Assembly (NCBI GenBank): GCA_021647245.1
Contig: JAKIVC010000008.1
Location: 1-64,000 of the forward strand
Reading direction: 5' to 3'
DNA from: Gammaproteobacteria bacterium
GTDB taxonomy: Bacteria; Pseudomonadota; Gammaproteobacteria; RBG-16-57-12
Length of the DNA stretch: 64,000 nucleotides
In this document: piece by piece, positions 35,385 to 44,208 of the stretch
Numbering within the stretch: the first letter of the stretch is position 1
How the letters are laid out: each line of letters starts with the position of its first letter
Notes under the pieces: model-generated
Databases searched by the model: none
Seen by the model: the letters and a program-made list of their open reading frames with translations, nothing else
What the model was told of the DNA's origin: nothing
Position numbers and translations under genes: made by a program

Positions 35385-35562
35385 CTCTTTAGCTTTGCAT
35401 GACGGGCGCTCTATATTGTGTAGAAAATGGCGGCTGGCTATATCTTAATTCGGTGATATTAAAGATGTTTTTGTTATGGCTGGAAGGTTTATACTGGCTG
35501 CTTTTATGAGGTGGAGTGTATCGGAATGGCTAGCTCTTCAGAAATTCCTATTGGATTGATGT

Positions 35563-37602
35563 GTGAATAAGCCATTAACATCAAAATATTCAGGTATCAG
35601 GGGCACATTGCTGGTCTTGGCCATTACGCTACTTACCACGATGAGCGCCCTCACTACACAATCTGGTGGCTGGCTGTATGATCTTTTTAACCGCCTCTCT
35701 CCACTGACCAATGAGCAGGGTTCATCGGTTGTTTTGGTGACAGCCTCACCCGAGCAGCTCTACGCGGATGATGCGCTGTGGCAAGTGGCCGTTGAAAGGC
35801 TGTTTTCCGCAGGTGCCAAAGGGGTTGTGTTTGGTTTTCAGCCCAAGGGGCTTTCTGGTGACTATTTCTCTGAGCTGTTCTCCAGTGGTGGGGTTATCTT
35901 GGCCCGACAGCTAGCCCGTGACCCGATCAGTGATCAGCTTTCTACCCTTGAGCCTTTGCCCTCATCCGTTGATAACGGGGAGATTACCTGGGGCGTGGTC
36001 TATATTGCAGACGACAGTGATGGTATCTACCGTAGCCACAAAAGCTCACAGACACGCTATACAACACTCGAACAGCTTGCCGCCATAACATTTGCCAGCA
36101 CACGGTATTCGTCACAAAACCCGCCGGGGGATTATTTGATAAATTTTCTCGCGGGGCGGGATGCGTTACCCCGAGTGACGATAGAGCGGGTTGTTGAGCG
36201 TGGCGTTATACCCGAACTGGTCTCTGGCAAGGTTGTGCTGATTGGCCTGCATGATGCCTACCAGCAAGTTGGCCTGCCCACACCTATTGGCAGTGGTCGT
36301 GATAGCTTATCGTTGCTGGAGTACCAGGGCTTTGCGGTGGATACGCTGTTGAATGCGCGCCCGATTCACCTTGCGCCCATCTGGCTGGTGCTGCTGCTAT
36401 TATGGGGTGCCGCGCTGTTAAGTTTAGTGTTGTTGCAGTGGGTTGGGGTGATGGTGGCAACGCGTATTATGGCGTTGATGCTGGTGTTGCACCTTATTTC
36501 TGCGACGGTTGCACTCGGAGTGTTTCTGCTCTGGATACCTTTGGCGGAGCTGCTATTTCTGCAAATAGTCATTTACGTGCTGCTGCTGCGCTCACAGGCG
36601 GTTAATCAGACGGTACAAATCTACAAAATGATAGCCAACCGCTCTTCAGCCAATGCGGTGGCGGGTGTGGCAACCAGTTTTTATGCCATAGAGGAGCACT
36701 GGTCGCGGGTTATTACACTGGTTAATCAGTTGTTGGATCTTGATCGGGTGATCTTTCTTGAGCGCGTTCAGGGAGATCATCGCGTGCGTGAGGTCAAGGC
36801 ACTGAATTGCAGCGTGAATGATATTGATGAAATGCGTCGTGATTATCTGCGTACCCCCTACAGCACCGCAATTGAACAGCGCTCGGTGCTGCTGTTGCAA
36901 CGCAACTTTTTGGCTAATGAGCAGGAGGGTGAGGTGCAATATCTCTCCCCCTTGATTTTTGCTGGCGAGGTGTTGGGTTTTTGGGCCTTCTCAATTAACC
37001 AACAAAAAGTAGGCTTGATTGCCGATTTTGAGCGGCGTATTGATGAGTTTTCGTTACAGATAGCGGAACTCCTTTATCACCGCCAGCAGTGGCAACAGCA
37101 GATGGCAGACGAACAGCGGATATTATCAAAATATCTGCGTCTTGAAGGGGGAGACCAAGTGAGCCGGGCACTCTCACAGATGCTGGCGCTGATGGATAAA
37201 CGCCTGCGTAGTTTTGAGGATGTATTTGCCGGTATGGGAACCGCCGCAGTGCTTTACGATCTGTTTGGCACGGTGTTACAGATTAATGCTGAAATGTCCC
37301 GCCTGGTGCAGGGTATGGCGTTGGCCGCTTACGACATGACCGCACTTGATATGATGGTCAGCTTAACGGGTGTTGATCTGGTTGAAGGGCGGCGCTACCT
37401 GCGCACGGTTATTGTCGATCAACAAAAGGTGACACTGGCCGTGACGCTGGGTGATGTGGACAAGCGAGCTTATATGCTGAGTATGCGTCCGCTCTTTCAC
37501 CAGAGTAAGGTGGACTATGTGAGTGATGAAGTGTTGCCGTTTGAAACAGTGGGTGTGCTGTTTGAGCTGATCAGTACGCCGACTTTACAGCACTCATCTT
37601 GA
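35563..37602 (+). CDS. CHASE2-domain membrane sensor without output domain
   Basis: A 679-residue protein with GTG start. An N-terminal membrane segment (residues 12-32) is followed by an extracytoplasmic CHASE2 domain (LYDLFNRLSPL, AGAKGVVFGF, FLAGRDALPRVTIERVVERG, SGKVVLIGLHDAYQQVG, LEYQGFAVDTLLNARP). Three C-terminal membrane helices follow (about 265-345), then a cytoplasmic GAF-like region (about 365-500) and a PAS-like region (about 555-665). No kinase, cyclase, EAL/GGDEF or phosphatase domain follows, so it probably signals by contact or regulates the polymer-synthesis proteins encoded next. It opens the six-gene cluster; the 178 bases upstream hold no gene. Confidence 0.8.
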   Translation: MNKPLTSKYSGIRGTLLVLAITLLTTMSALTTQSGGWLYDLFNRLSPLTNEQGSSVVLVTASPEQLYADDALWQVAVERLFSAGAKGVVFGFQPKGLSGDYFSELFSSGGVILARQLARDPISDQLSTLEPLPSSVDNGEITWGVVYIADDSDGIYRSHKSSQTRYTTLEQLAAITFASTRYSSQNPPGDYLINFLAGRDALPRVTIERVVERGVIPELVSGKVVLIGLHDAYQQVGLPTPIGSGRDSLSLLEYQGFAVDTLLNARPIHLAPIWLVLLLLWGAALLSLVLLQWVGVMVATRIMALMLVLHLISATVALGVFLLWIPLAELLFLQIVIYVLLLRSQAVNQTVQIYKMIANRSSANAVAGVATSFYAIEEHWSRVITLVNQLLDLDRVIFLERVQGDHRVREVKALNCSVNDIDEMRRDYLRTPYSTAIEQRSVLLLQRNFLANEQEGEVQYLSPLIFAGEVLGFWAFSINQQKVGLIADFERRIDEFSLQIAELLYHRQQWQQQMADEQRILSKYLRLEGGDQVSRALSQMLALMDKRLRSFEDVFAGMGTAAVLYDLFGTVLQINAEMSRLVQGMALAAYDMTALDMMVSLTGVDLVEGRRYLRTVIVDQQKVTLAVTLGDVDKRAYMLSMRPLFHQSKVDYVSDEVLPFETVGVLFELISTPTLQHSS

Positions 37603-37656
37603 TGGGGGCTGCGGTATGATTTTACTATTCAACGCAGTGTGTGGAGGGTAGCTTAG

Positions 37657-40600
37657 GTGGATTTTTTCCCACTACAGCTGTTTCCGCAAGGTGGTCTCTC
37701 CAGTTCGGTTATTACCACTGTTTGGGTGGGGGTGGCGGTTGTTGTTTTTTTCAACCTCCGCTTTGGCTGGGTGTTGTCGGGGTTGATCGTTCCCGGTTAC
37801 CTGGTTCCGCTGTTGTTGGTGAAACCGTGGGCTGCCGGGGCTATTCTATTTGAAGCGCTGCTCACCTATCTCATCGTCAGGCTCTATTCAGAGCACCTCA
37901 ACCACCCAGGATGGTGGGGAAGTCTGTTTGGTCGAGACCGCTTTTTTGCTTTTGTGCTGGCGAGTATTGTGGTGCGGCTGGTTTGTGACGGGCTTCTTTT
38001 CCCCTGGGTCGGATCGACCCTTGAACAGCAGTTTCAGATAAATTTTGCCTATCAAAGCAACCTGCACAGCTTTGGTCTGGTGGTCGTTGCGCTGATGGCC
38101 AACCAGCTCTGGAAGCCCGGAGTGCGGCGCGGCCTGATGCCGATGCTACTGACGATCGGTTTAACCTACTTGATTGTCCGCTATGGACTGATGGAGTTCA
38201 CTAACTTCAGCATTAGCAACCTCGGCTATATGTATGAAGGGATCGCCTCCAACATATTGGCATCACCCAAGTCCTATATCATTTTACTGGTTGCCGCTTT
38301 CATCGCTTCGCGGATGAACCTTCACTATGGCTGGGATTATAACGGGATTCTGATTCCGGCACTGCTGGCGCTTCAGTGGTATGACCCGATGAAAATCCTC
38401 GCCTCATTTGCAGAAGCATGGGTGATCTACCTCATTGCGTTGGCGCTCTTTAAAACCCCCTTGTTTAATAATGCCAATATTGAGGGGGGGCGTAAGTTAC
38501 TGCTGTTTTTCAATATCGGCTTTGTCTATAAGCTGGTGCTGGGCTATGTGGTGCTTGCCTGGTTCCCTGAGTTTAAAGTGACCGATAGTTACGCATTCGG
38601 TTACCTCCTGGCGACGCTGATGGCGTTGAAAATGCACGATAAAGATATTGCTGCACGTCTTACCCGTACCACCCTGCAAACATCGGTGGCGGGCGTATTG
38701 GTGGGCGGGAGTATCGGCTTTGCTTTGACATTTTTGCCGGTGTTCCACTGGTCTAAATCGAGCGATGTCACGGTGCAGTCGGCTGAGGTGAAGTCATCAT
38801 CTGATGTGGATTTGATGACACGCCTAAATCAAGACAAGGTGGTGCTTTATCAAAGCAGTAGTGGTGATGGCATGCAGGTGCCGTCGATTGCTGAAATTGA
38901 CCGCTTTAGTGAGGCGCTCAGCTATCTGGATAAGTACCGTATCAATCCAGATGAGCAGTATTTGATAGCAGCCAGAGGGTTGCTGGCCTCGTTAAATTAT
39001 CAACTGGAACGGGTGGATCAGCACTACCTCTACCTCTCTGAGTCTGGGCCGGTGCGGGGCTGGGGGATCTATCTCTATAACTTGAAATCGACCGGCTCGA
39101 TGCTGCTTGAGGTGCCGGCACCCCTGGACGAGAAGGGAACCATTGAAACCGCTGCCTGGCTGTTTGATCTGCTGGACGCTTCTGCTTTGGCGATTGCCGG
39201 TAGCCGACGTAAAATAAATTCGGATGGCAGCTCTGACGTATTACGCAACGCGCAGACGCTCTATCACGCCTTTCATCGTCACAACAATCGTTTGAATCTA
39301 TTGCAACTGCGTGGTTACACGCCGGAAACCATTCGAGCCCTCTCAGGTATTCGACAGGATGCCAACCTGCTGACTCTCGCAGAGCCAGAGAGTACCTTGT
39401 GGGTTAAAAGCACACTGCCGGAAGGGGTTGACCTGGTGCAGTTAAAAAACTTGTTGGGGAGTTACCAGCTTCACTGGGAAACCACGCCATTTGACAATCT
39501 GCAACGCACCGAAAGTCGCCGTGGTTTTGCTGAGCTTTTTATTAATCGTACCGACATGCGTCGCCTGATTACTCGCAGCATGCGCCTGGACGAGCACGTG
39601 CCCATCAATATCAATACGCAACGAATTGATGGTTACCTGCAAGAGTGGCTGGTGAGCGGCAAGGGGGCGATTGCTCCCCGGGGGAGTGGTGGCTATCAGG
39701 TTCCAAAACTGGAAGAGCTGCTCTTTTTTGATGAAGAGGTGATCACCCCGCTGTTGCGAGTGATGGAGCGCGAGTATGTCGATGGCGAGTGGCGCGATGG
39801 CGGGGTGAAAGCGCTGGCGGTGATCGCTCAGGCAGCGGCTGTATTTGATTATCAGATTGTGCGTTATCGCCACCAGCAGAGTGGTCAGGATTATCTTATT
39901 TTACGAGAAGATCCGGCGGCTGAAAAAATGCGCCACTGGGGGAGTTATGTCTTTCGCCTCGGTGAGAGTGATGATTATCTTATTCAGGTGCCGCGTCCGC
40001 TGTATGAGCATAACAGCTTTGAGTTTGGGGTCTCTATGTTTGAGCGCCTGAAGGCGCGGGTGTTACTGCTGGCGGGTACCCACCCCATTAGTAATCTGGA
40101 TGGCAGCTCGGATCTGATCCGTCTCTCCAATATCCGCAGCCTGTTTACACTGGTCAACCAGGTGGTGTTGCGTGAATCACGACAAGAGCCGCTGCTGGTG
40201 CTCCACAGTCGTGCCTATGGTGTGCGCAGTGATCTACCCATGCCCGATGCTGATTTACTATTAGCTTTTTACTCGGGAGCCAACCTTCAGGGTGGGCTGC
40301 ATCCCAATGCCGAGGCGCTGGTGGAGGTGTTGGCACAGGATGGTTTTAACTATCAGTTTGTTGATGGCAGTATCAGTACCTCGGGTTATGAAGTGGGCAG
40401 TGTGCCGCAATCGCTCTACCTTAATGCCAGCGTGAATAAGGATTTTGGCATTATTTGGGTATCCCCCAAAATCCGCGCCAGTTACCGCCAGCAGAGTGCC
40501 AACCGACAGCAACAAAAACAGTTTTTGGCGTTGGGCATTTCGACCACTGAAGTTGATGTGGCCTCACATCTGCCGTTATATCCTCTGCTCTCTGATCACT

Positions 40601-40896
40601 CTATTACGGCGGCGTTTCGCGGGGTGGTCAGTGACTATTTGCGTTATCAAAACATTGTCTCACTGCATCGCTTACAGCGTGAGTGGCCTCAGTTTAGTTA
40701 TCAGCACCTTGTGGATCGTGACTCAAGGCAGTCATTTTTGATGATTGCTTACAAGGGAGCTGTGGCATTGGTTAATTTGGCACCGCGTCGTATTGGTAGC
40801 GTGATTACGACGTTGAAGTCCCCGGTGGATGCCAGTGTCATTCAGCGCTATCTGGAAGTTCGTAGCACCTGGCTATTGCTTCGGGAGGACGGATGA
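37657..40896 (+). CDS. Tandem CapC/PgsC-like membrane protein fused to two hydrolase-like domains
   Basis: A 1079-residue protein; the GTG start has GGAGGG 8 bases upstream. The N-terminal ~370 residues are polytopic and contain two CapC/PgsC-like modules: the first with RFGWVLSGLIVPGYLVPLLL and LLTYLIVRLYSE, the second with LHYGWDYNGILIPALLALQW. CapC is the membrane partner of the poly-gamma-glutamate ligase CapB. The rest carries two tandem copies of an alpha/beta domain (about 430-590 and 720-890), each with a WG.Y...L...…L..VP.PL segment and a (N/S).DGSSD(V/L)(L/I)R motif. A third copy is the separate gene at 43342. These domains recall the N-formylglutamate amidohydrolase/PGA-hydrolase fold but lack the expected metal-ligand His. 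The gene overlaps the next by ATGA. CapC homology is good; catalytic roles are inference. Confidence 0.8.
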   Translation: MDFFPLQLFPQGGLSSSVITTVWVGVAVVVFFNLRFGWVLSGLIVPGYLVPLLLVKPWAAGAILFEALLTYLIVRLYSEHLNHPGWWGSLFGRDRFFAFVLASIVVRLVCDGLLFPWVGSTLEQQFQINFAYQSNLHSFGLVVVALMANQLWKPGVRRGLMPMLLTIGLTYLIVRYGLMEFTNFSISNLGYMYEGIASNILASPKSYIILLVAAFIASRMNLHYGWDYNGILIPALLALQWYDPMKILASFAEAWVIYLIALALFKTPLFNNANIEGGRKLLLFFNIGFVYKLVLGYVVLAWFPEFKVTDSYAFGYLLATLMALKMHDKDIAARLTRTTLQTSVAGVLVGGSIGFALTFLPVFHWSKSSDVTVQSAEVKSSSDVDLMTRLNQDKVVLYQSSSGDGMQVPSIAEIDRFSEALSYLDKYRINPDEQYLIAARGLLASLNYQLERVDQHYLYLSESGPVRGWGIYLYNLKSTGSMLLEVPAPLDEKGTIETAAWLFDLLDASALAIAGSRRKINSDGSSDVLRNAQTLYHAFHRHNNRLNLLQLRGYTPETIRALSGIRQDANLLTLAEPESTLWVKSTLPEGVDLVQLKNLLGSYQLHWETTPFDNLQRTESRRGFAELFINRTDMRRLITRSMRLDEHVPININTQRIDGYLQEWLVSGKGAIAPRGSGGYQVPKLEELLFFDEEVITPLLRVMEREYVDGEWRDGGVKALAVIAQAAAVFDYQIVRYRHQQSGQDYLILREDPAAEKMRHWGSYVFRLGESDDYLIQVPRPLYEHNSFEFGVSMFERLKARVLLLAGTHPISNLDGSSDLIRLSNIRSLFTLVNQVVLRESRQEPLLVLHSRAYGVRSDLPMPDADLLLAFYSGANLQGGLHPNAEALVEVLAQDGFNYQFVDGSISTSGYEVGSVPQSLYLNASVNKDFGIIWVSPKIRASYRQQSANRQQQKQFLALGISTTEVDVASHLPLYPLLSDHSITAAFRGVVSDYLRYQNIVSLHRLQREWPQFSYQHLVDRDSRQSFLMIAYKGAVALVNLAPRRIGSVITTLKSPVDASVIQRYLEVRSTWLLLREDG

Positions 40897-43349
40897 GACG
40901 CTTAAGACGACTCATAATGTGGCTGTTACTGCTGGTTTTTGGTGGCTGGTTGCTGCTTGAGGCACTGGCGGTTTATGACGACTATCAGCAGGCCAAATAC
41001 CGCTCGGCATGGATTGATCAAGGGGTGAGCAGCACCGGTTATGTACTCACAGAGCAGCCGTGGTTGGAGTTTGAAATTCCTGATCAACAGTATGTGATTC
41101 GTGTTTTAAGCAATGCCAGTTTGCGCCACGACCAGTGGGTGATGGATGATGAAAAATACCACTATCAAATTGAGTATCAGATTCTGGATGATGATGGCAA
41201 AGTGTTGTCGGAGTCGCTCTATTATCAACGCAGCCATGTTTCTCAGCCAAAAGAGGATGAGCTGCTGGGGGTGATTCCACGGCAGTTTTATACCGAGAGT
41301 GATCTGCTACCCGCTGATGGGCGGGTGATGATGTTAAATTTGCACAACCTGCAACAGCCGAGTCGACTGCGGCTGCGCCTCTATAGCCAGGATCCCGGGA
41401 TCGTGGATGTGATTGTAAGGTGTTATCTCCGTGAGGGTGTGGCCGATCACAAACTGGCTTATCAGTGGACGAGAACGAGTGAGCGTAAGCGCGACTACCT
41501 GGCAAGGGGTAGTATCTATGATCATGGGCTGCTGACGGATTTAGAGAGACGCAATCTATTAAAAAACAGATGGCAGCCGATGGGTCCGAAGGGGGTGCGC
41601 GGGAAGGATTATTATGACCGAACCCTCTATACATTGAGAGACTATGATGAGCTATTTGAGCTACAGGGGGAGGATATTCAACCCTCTGGCCTGTGGGTGG
41701 ATCGTTGGGTAAATGGCATGGTTAGCATCCCTTACGGTGGTGGTGAAGTTGAACTGCTGTTTGCCGCACTCGACCCCAACCAGCCGATGACGGGAGAGGT
41801 GCACCTCCACTGGTCGGGTCCCGGTATCAATAATCAACAGCAATTTGTGGTGCCCGTTACGCAAGGGGAGGGACGCTTCCAGGCAGAACTGCCAAACGGT
41901 ATTGTGGAGATCCGTAGTCAATTACCATTAAAGGTACAGGCTTACTTGACCACTGCTGCTCAGCGGCTGGAGATTACCCCGGAGGTCAGTTACTTGCGTG
42001 GTTATGCTATTTCAGCAACCGAGTGGGTTGAGTTTCCTATTGAACATTATGACGTGCAACCGATGCCCGCACGTTTTGATTTCCGCCGCAGTGTCATGGA
42101 TCCCGCAGTGGTGGATAATCGCCCGGCGGTTATTGATTATGAGGTGCTGAATCACCATGGCGAAGTGTTGCAGCGTGGCTCTATGGATTATCAATTCCAC
42201 TTCTCCCACTATGATCGCTCAATGGAGCGTGAGTGGGGTCATTACCTGTCACTGCCACAGCGCTACTATTTTAATTTTGATACCCAGGCCTCTGTGGTGC
42301 GTTTTCGCAGCTCAAATCCGTTGCTGGTGAGTGGTTATAGTCGTCCCTACGACTTACCGCTGCTTACCCGTGTACCAATGGACTATTTTGGCCAGCATAA
42401 AGATGAGCAACCGAGCTGGTTTGTCATGTTGCCTGCAAGCCGTGAGACGCTGGTAAAAGAGTCGCGGGATTTTCTGATGCGCCTACAGAGCGCTCCGCCA
42501 CAGGAGGACCCACGGTTGTTGAGGGGAGAGTATCAATGGTTGGCGTACCGCCCTGATGGGGAGTGGCTGGCCCGTGACCTGTTACTACCCCGCGAGCCGG
42601 GCTTACCACTGCAACCCCATTCGCTGGGGGCGGTTTTTCATCGCTTGCAAGCCAATAAAAACTATCGCTTAGCGTTGAAGGGTGCGGAGGGGCTGACGCA
42701 GCTTTACCCTACGCTGTTTTATCAGCGTTACCGTGAAGAGCCGATGACGCTGCAAATTTTACTTAATGGTGTGGTGTGGTATCAGGTGGAGGTCGCACAA
42801 CTTCGTGGTGAGCTGCAACTGCCGATGCTGCCCGCTGGCGAGCATCAGCTGGCGATTGTGGCCGGTGCCGAAACTGAGCTGTTTCTCAACTATATTCAGG
42901 GTGATGAGCCACTGATTAAACGCTTGAGTAATCGCTTTGAGGGGTCACGTTTGAGCTTTAACTACACCAAGCCGTCAGGGGAGGCGGCAATCCTCTCAGG
43001 GCTTTGGCATGTGGCGGCACATCGTCAGGCTGCAACGCGCCTTGAGGTGACTATTGAGGTAGGCGAACGCCCCAAAAACCAACCGCTACCCGGTTGGACG
43101 ATTCATCGAAGAATCTACCAATTGCAGCCAAACAATCAACAGCGTACCGCACTCTGGGGGACTCAGCGGCAGTGGCTGGATGGTGGGCAGCGATTTTTCA
43201 TCGCCATGGAAAATGATATGCCTGCGGGAGAGTATCGGATCACCTTGCAACAACCTCCGGAAAGAGAAGGCTATATCAGCTTGAGCCAACTGAAGCCGGG
43301 CGCGGTGGCACTGGAGCGGCGATTTAATGAGGCGGCGGACTATGAATAA
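40893..43349 (+). CDS. Membrane-anchored periplasmic protein of the CapBC-like cluster, function unknown
   Basis: An 818-residue protein with one N-terminal transmembrane segment (residues 6-26, RLIMWLLLLVFGGWLLLEAL after basic residues), so the bulk is periplasmic. The rest is predominantly beta-rich (repeated short strands such as YQIEYQILDDDGKVLSESLY and VIDYEVLNHHGEVLQRGSMD, which look like repeats of one another) and I recognise no family. The position between the CapC-like and barrel genes suggests a periplasmic bridge or adaptor for the exported polymer. It overlaps both neighbours, so it is translationally coupled. Confidence 0.65.
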   Translation: MRRLRRLIMWLLLLVFGGWLLLEALAVYDDYQQAKYRSAWIDQGVSSTGYVLTEQPWLEFEIPDQQYVIRVLSNASLRHDQWVMDDEKYHYQIEYQILDDDGKVLSESLYYQRSHVSQPKEDELLGVIPRQFYTESDLLPADGRVMMLNLHNLQQPSRLRLRLYSQDPGIVDVIVRCYLREGVADHKLAYQWTRTSERKRDYLARGSIYDHGLLTDLERRNLLKNRWQPMGPKGVRGKDYYDRTLYTLRDYDELFELQGEDIQPSGLWVDRWVNGMVSIPYGGGEVELLFAALDPNQPMTGEVHLHWSGPGINNQQQFVVPVTQGEGRFQAELPNGIVEIRSQLPLKVQAYLTTAAQRLEITPEVSYLRGYAISATEWVEFPIEHYDVQPMPARFDFRRSVMDPAVVDNRPAVIDYEVLNHHGEVLQRGSMDYQFHFSHYDRSMEREWGHYLSLPQRYYFNFDTQASVVRFRSSNPLLVSGYSRPYDLPLLTRVPMDYFGQHKDEQPSWFVMLPASRETLVKESRDFLMRLQSAPPQEDPRLLRGEYQWLAYRPDGEWLARDLLLPREPGLPLQPHSLGAVFHRLQANKNYRLALKGAEGLTQLYPTLFYQRYREEPMTLQILLNGVVWYQVEVAQLRGELQLPMLPAGEHQLAIVAGAETELFLNYIQGDEPLIKRLSNRFEGSRLSFNYTKPSGEAAILSGLWHVAAHRQAATRLEVTIEVGERPKNQPLPGWTIHRRIYQLQPNNQQRTALWGTQRQWLDGGQRFFIAMENDMPAGEYRITLQQPPEREGYISLSQLKPGAVALERRFNEAADYE

Positions 43350-44208
43350 TCGCTGGTATTACAGCTTGTTGCCACTGTTGTTGTTTGCTACAGCAAGTAA
43401 CGGGGCAGCGACCCTCTACCAACAGTGGCAGCAGAATCGCCATTCGAATTTCAGCATCCCGTTACAGAGTGATTATCGGCTGGCAATTGAGCTGTTTGAT
43501 CAGTTATTGCAAGGAGTAGAGCCAACCAAATCCCAGCGTGAACGCTGGAGAGCGATCGGTATTTCAATACAGTCATGGGGTGACTACTGGCTACTGATGG
43601 ATGATCCGGAGCGTCCGTCAGGGCATGGATTTTATGTTATCTGCAAACAGTGCAATAGCGCCCTGGTTTTGCAGGCACCCCACGGTGATAGTGATCTGAA
43701 TACCGCTAAAATCACACTGGCTCTTCTGGCGTTGGGTGGTGTGGCCGCCGTAGCGCTTAACAGCGCACCGCGCACCCTTGATGACGGGATGGTGAAGAGT
43801 GATTTGGCAAAACTTAACGGTACCCTGTTTAATGCATTCAGTGCCGCTGTGGCGCATCAAAAGCAGCTCACGAGGGTTGTTCAGCTGCATGGCTTTAATC
43901 AAAAACGGCGGCAGAGCCGTGTAGCAGCCAGTGCAGATATTATTTTGAGTAATGGTACCCGGCTCAGTTCGCCTTCACTTAGAGAGCTACAGAGTTGTCT
44001 GGCAGATCATCTAGGGGTCGTGCTGGCCTATCCCCAGCAAGTCAAAGAGCTGGGCGGGCGGCGCAATCAGCAGGGAATTCTACTGCGGTCGGCGGGTTTT
44101 AAGGGCTTTATCCACTTGGAGATGGCCTACCCACTACGGCAGCGTCTGGCGCTGTCGGGTGATGCGCAACGGGCGCTGCACCGCTGTCTAGTCGGTGGCA
44201 CAACATGA
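43342..44208 (+). CDS. Secreted hydrolase-like protein, PGA-hydrolase/N-formylglutamate-amidohydrolase-like
   Basis: A 288-residue protein; the ATG at 43342 is chosen for the signal peptide MNNRWYYSLLPLLLFATASN. The core LVLQAPHGDSDLNTAKITLA followed by a VAAVALNSAPRT segment aligns with the two domains of the CapC-like protein (VPAPLDEKGTIETAAWLF with ALAIAGSRRK). Only this copy keeps the His in PHGDSD, a plausible metal ligand. It may trim or release the polymer in the periplasm, a role comparable to CapD or PghP. The family link is by motif pattern and not certain. Confidence 0.6.
   Translation: MNNRWYYSLLPLLLFATASNGAATLYQQWQQNRHSNFSIPLQSDYRLAIELFDQLLQGVEPTKSQRERWRAIGISIQSWGDYWLLMDDPERPSGHGFYVICKQCNSALVLQAPHGDSDLNTAKITLALLALGGVAAVALNSAPRTLDDGMVKSDLAKLNGTLFNAFSAAVAHQKQLTRVVQLHGFNQKRRQSRVAASADIILSNGTRLSSPSLRELQSCLADHLGVVLAYPQQVKELGGRRNQQGILLRSAGFKGFIHLEMAYPLRQRLALSGDAQRALHRCLVGGTT

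Noticed and set aside
35310-35562. tRNA-Gly as integration site for the polymer locus
   Set aside because: No integrase, no duplicated tRNA 3' end and no composition shift are visible next to it.
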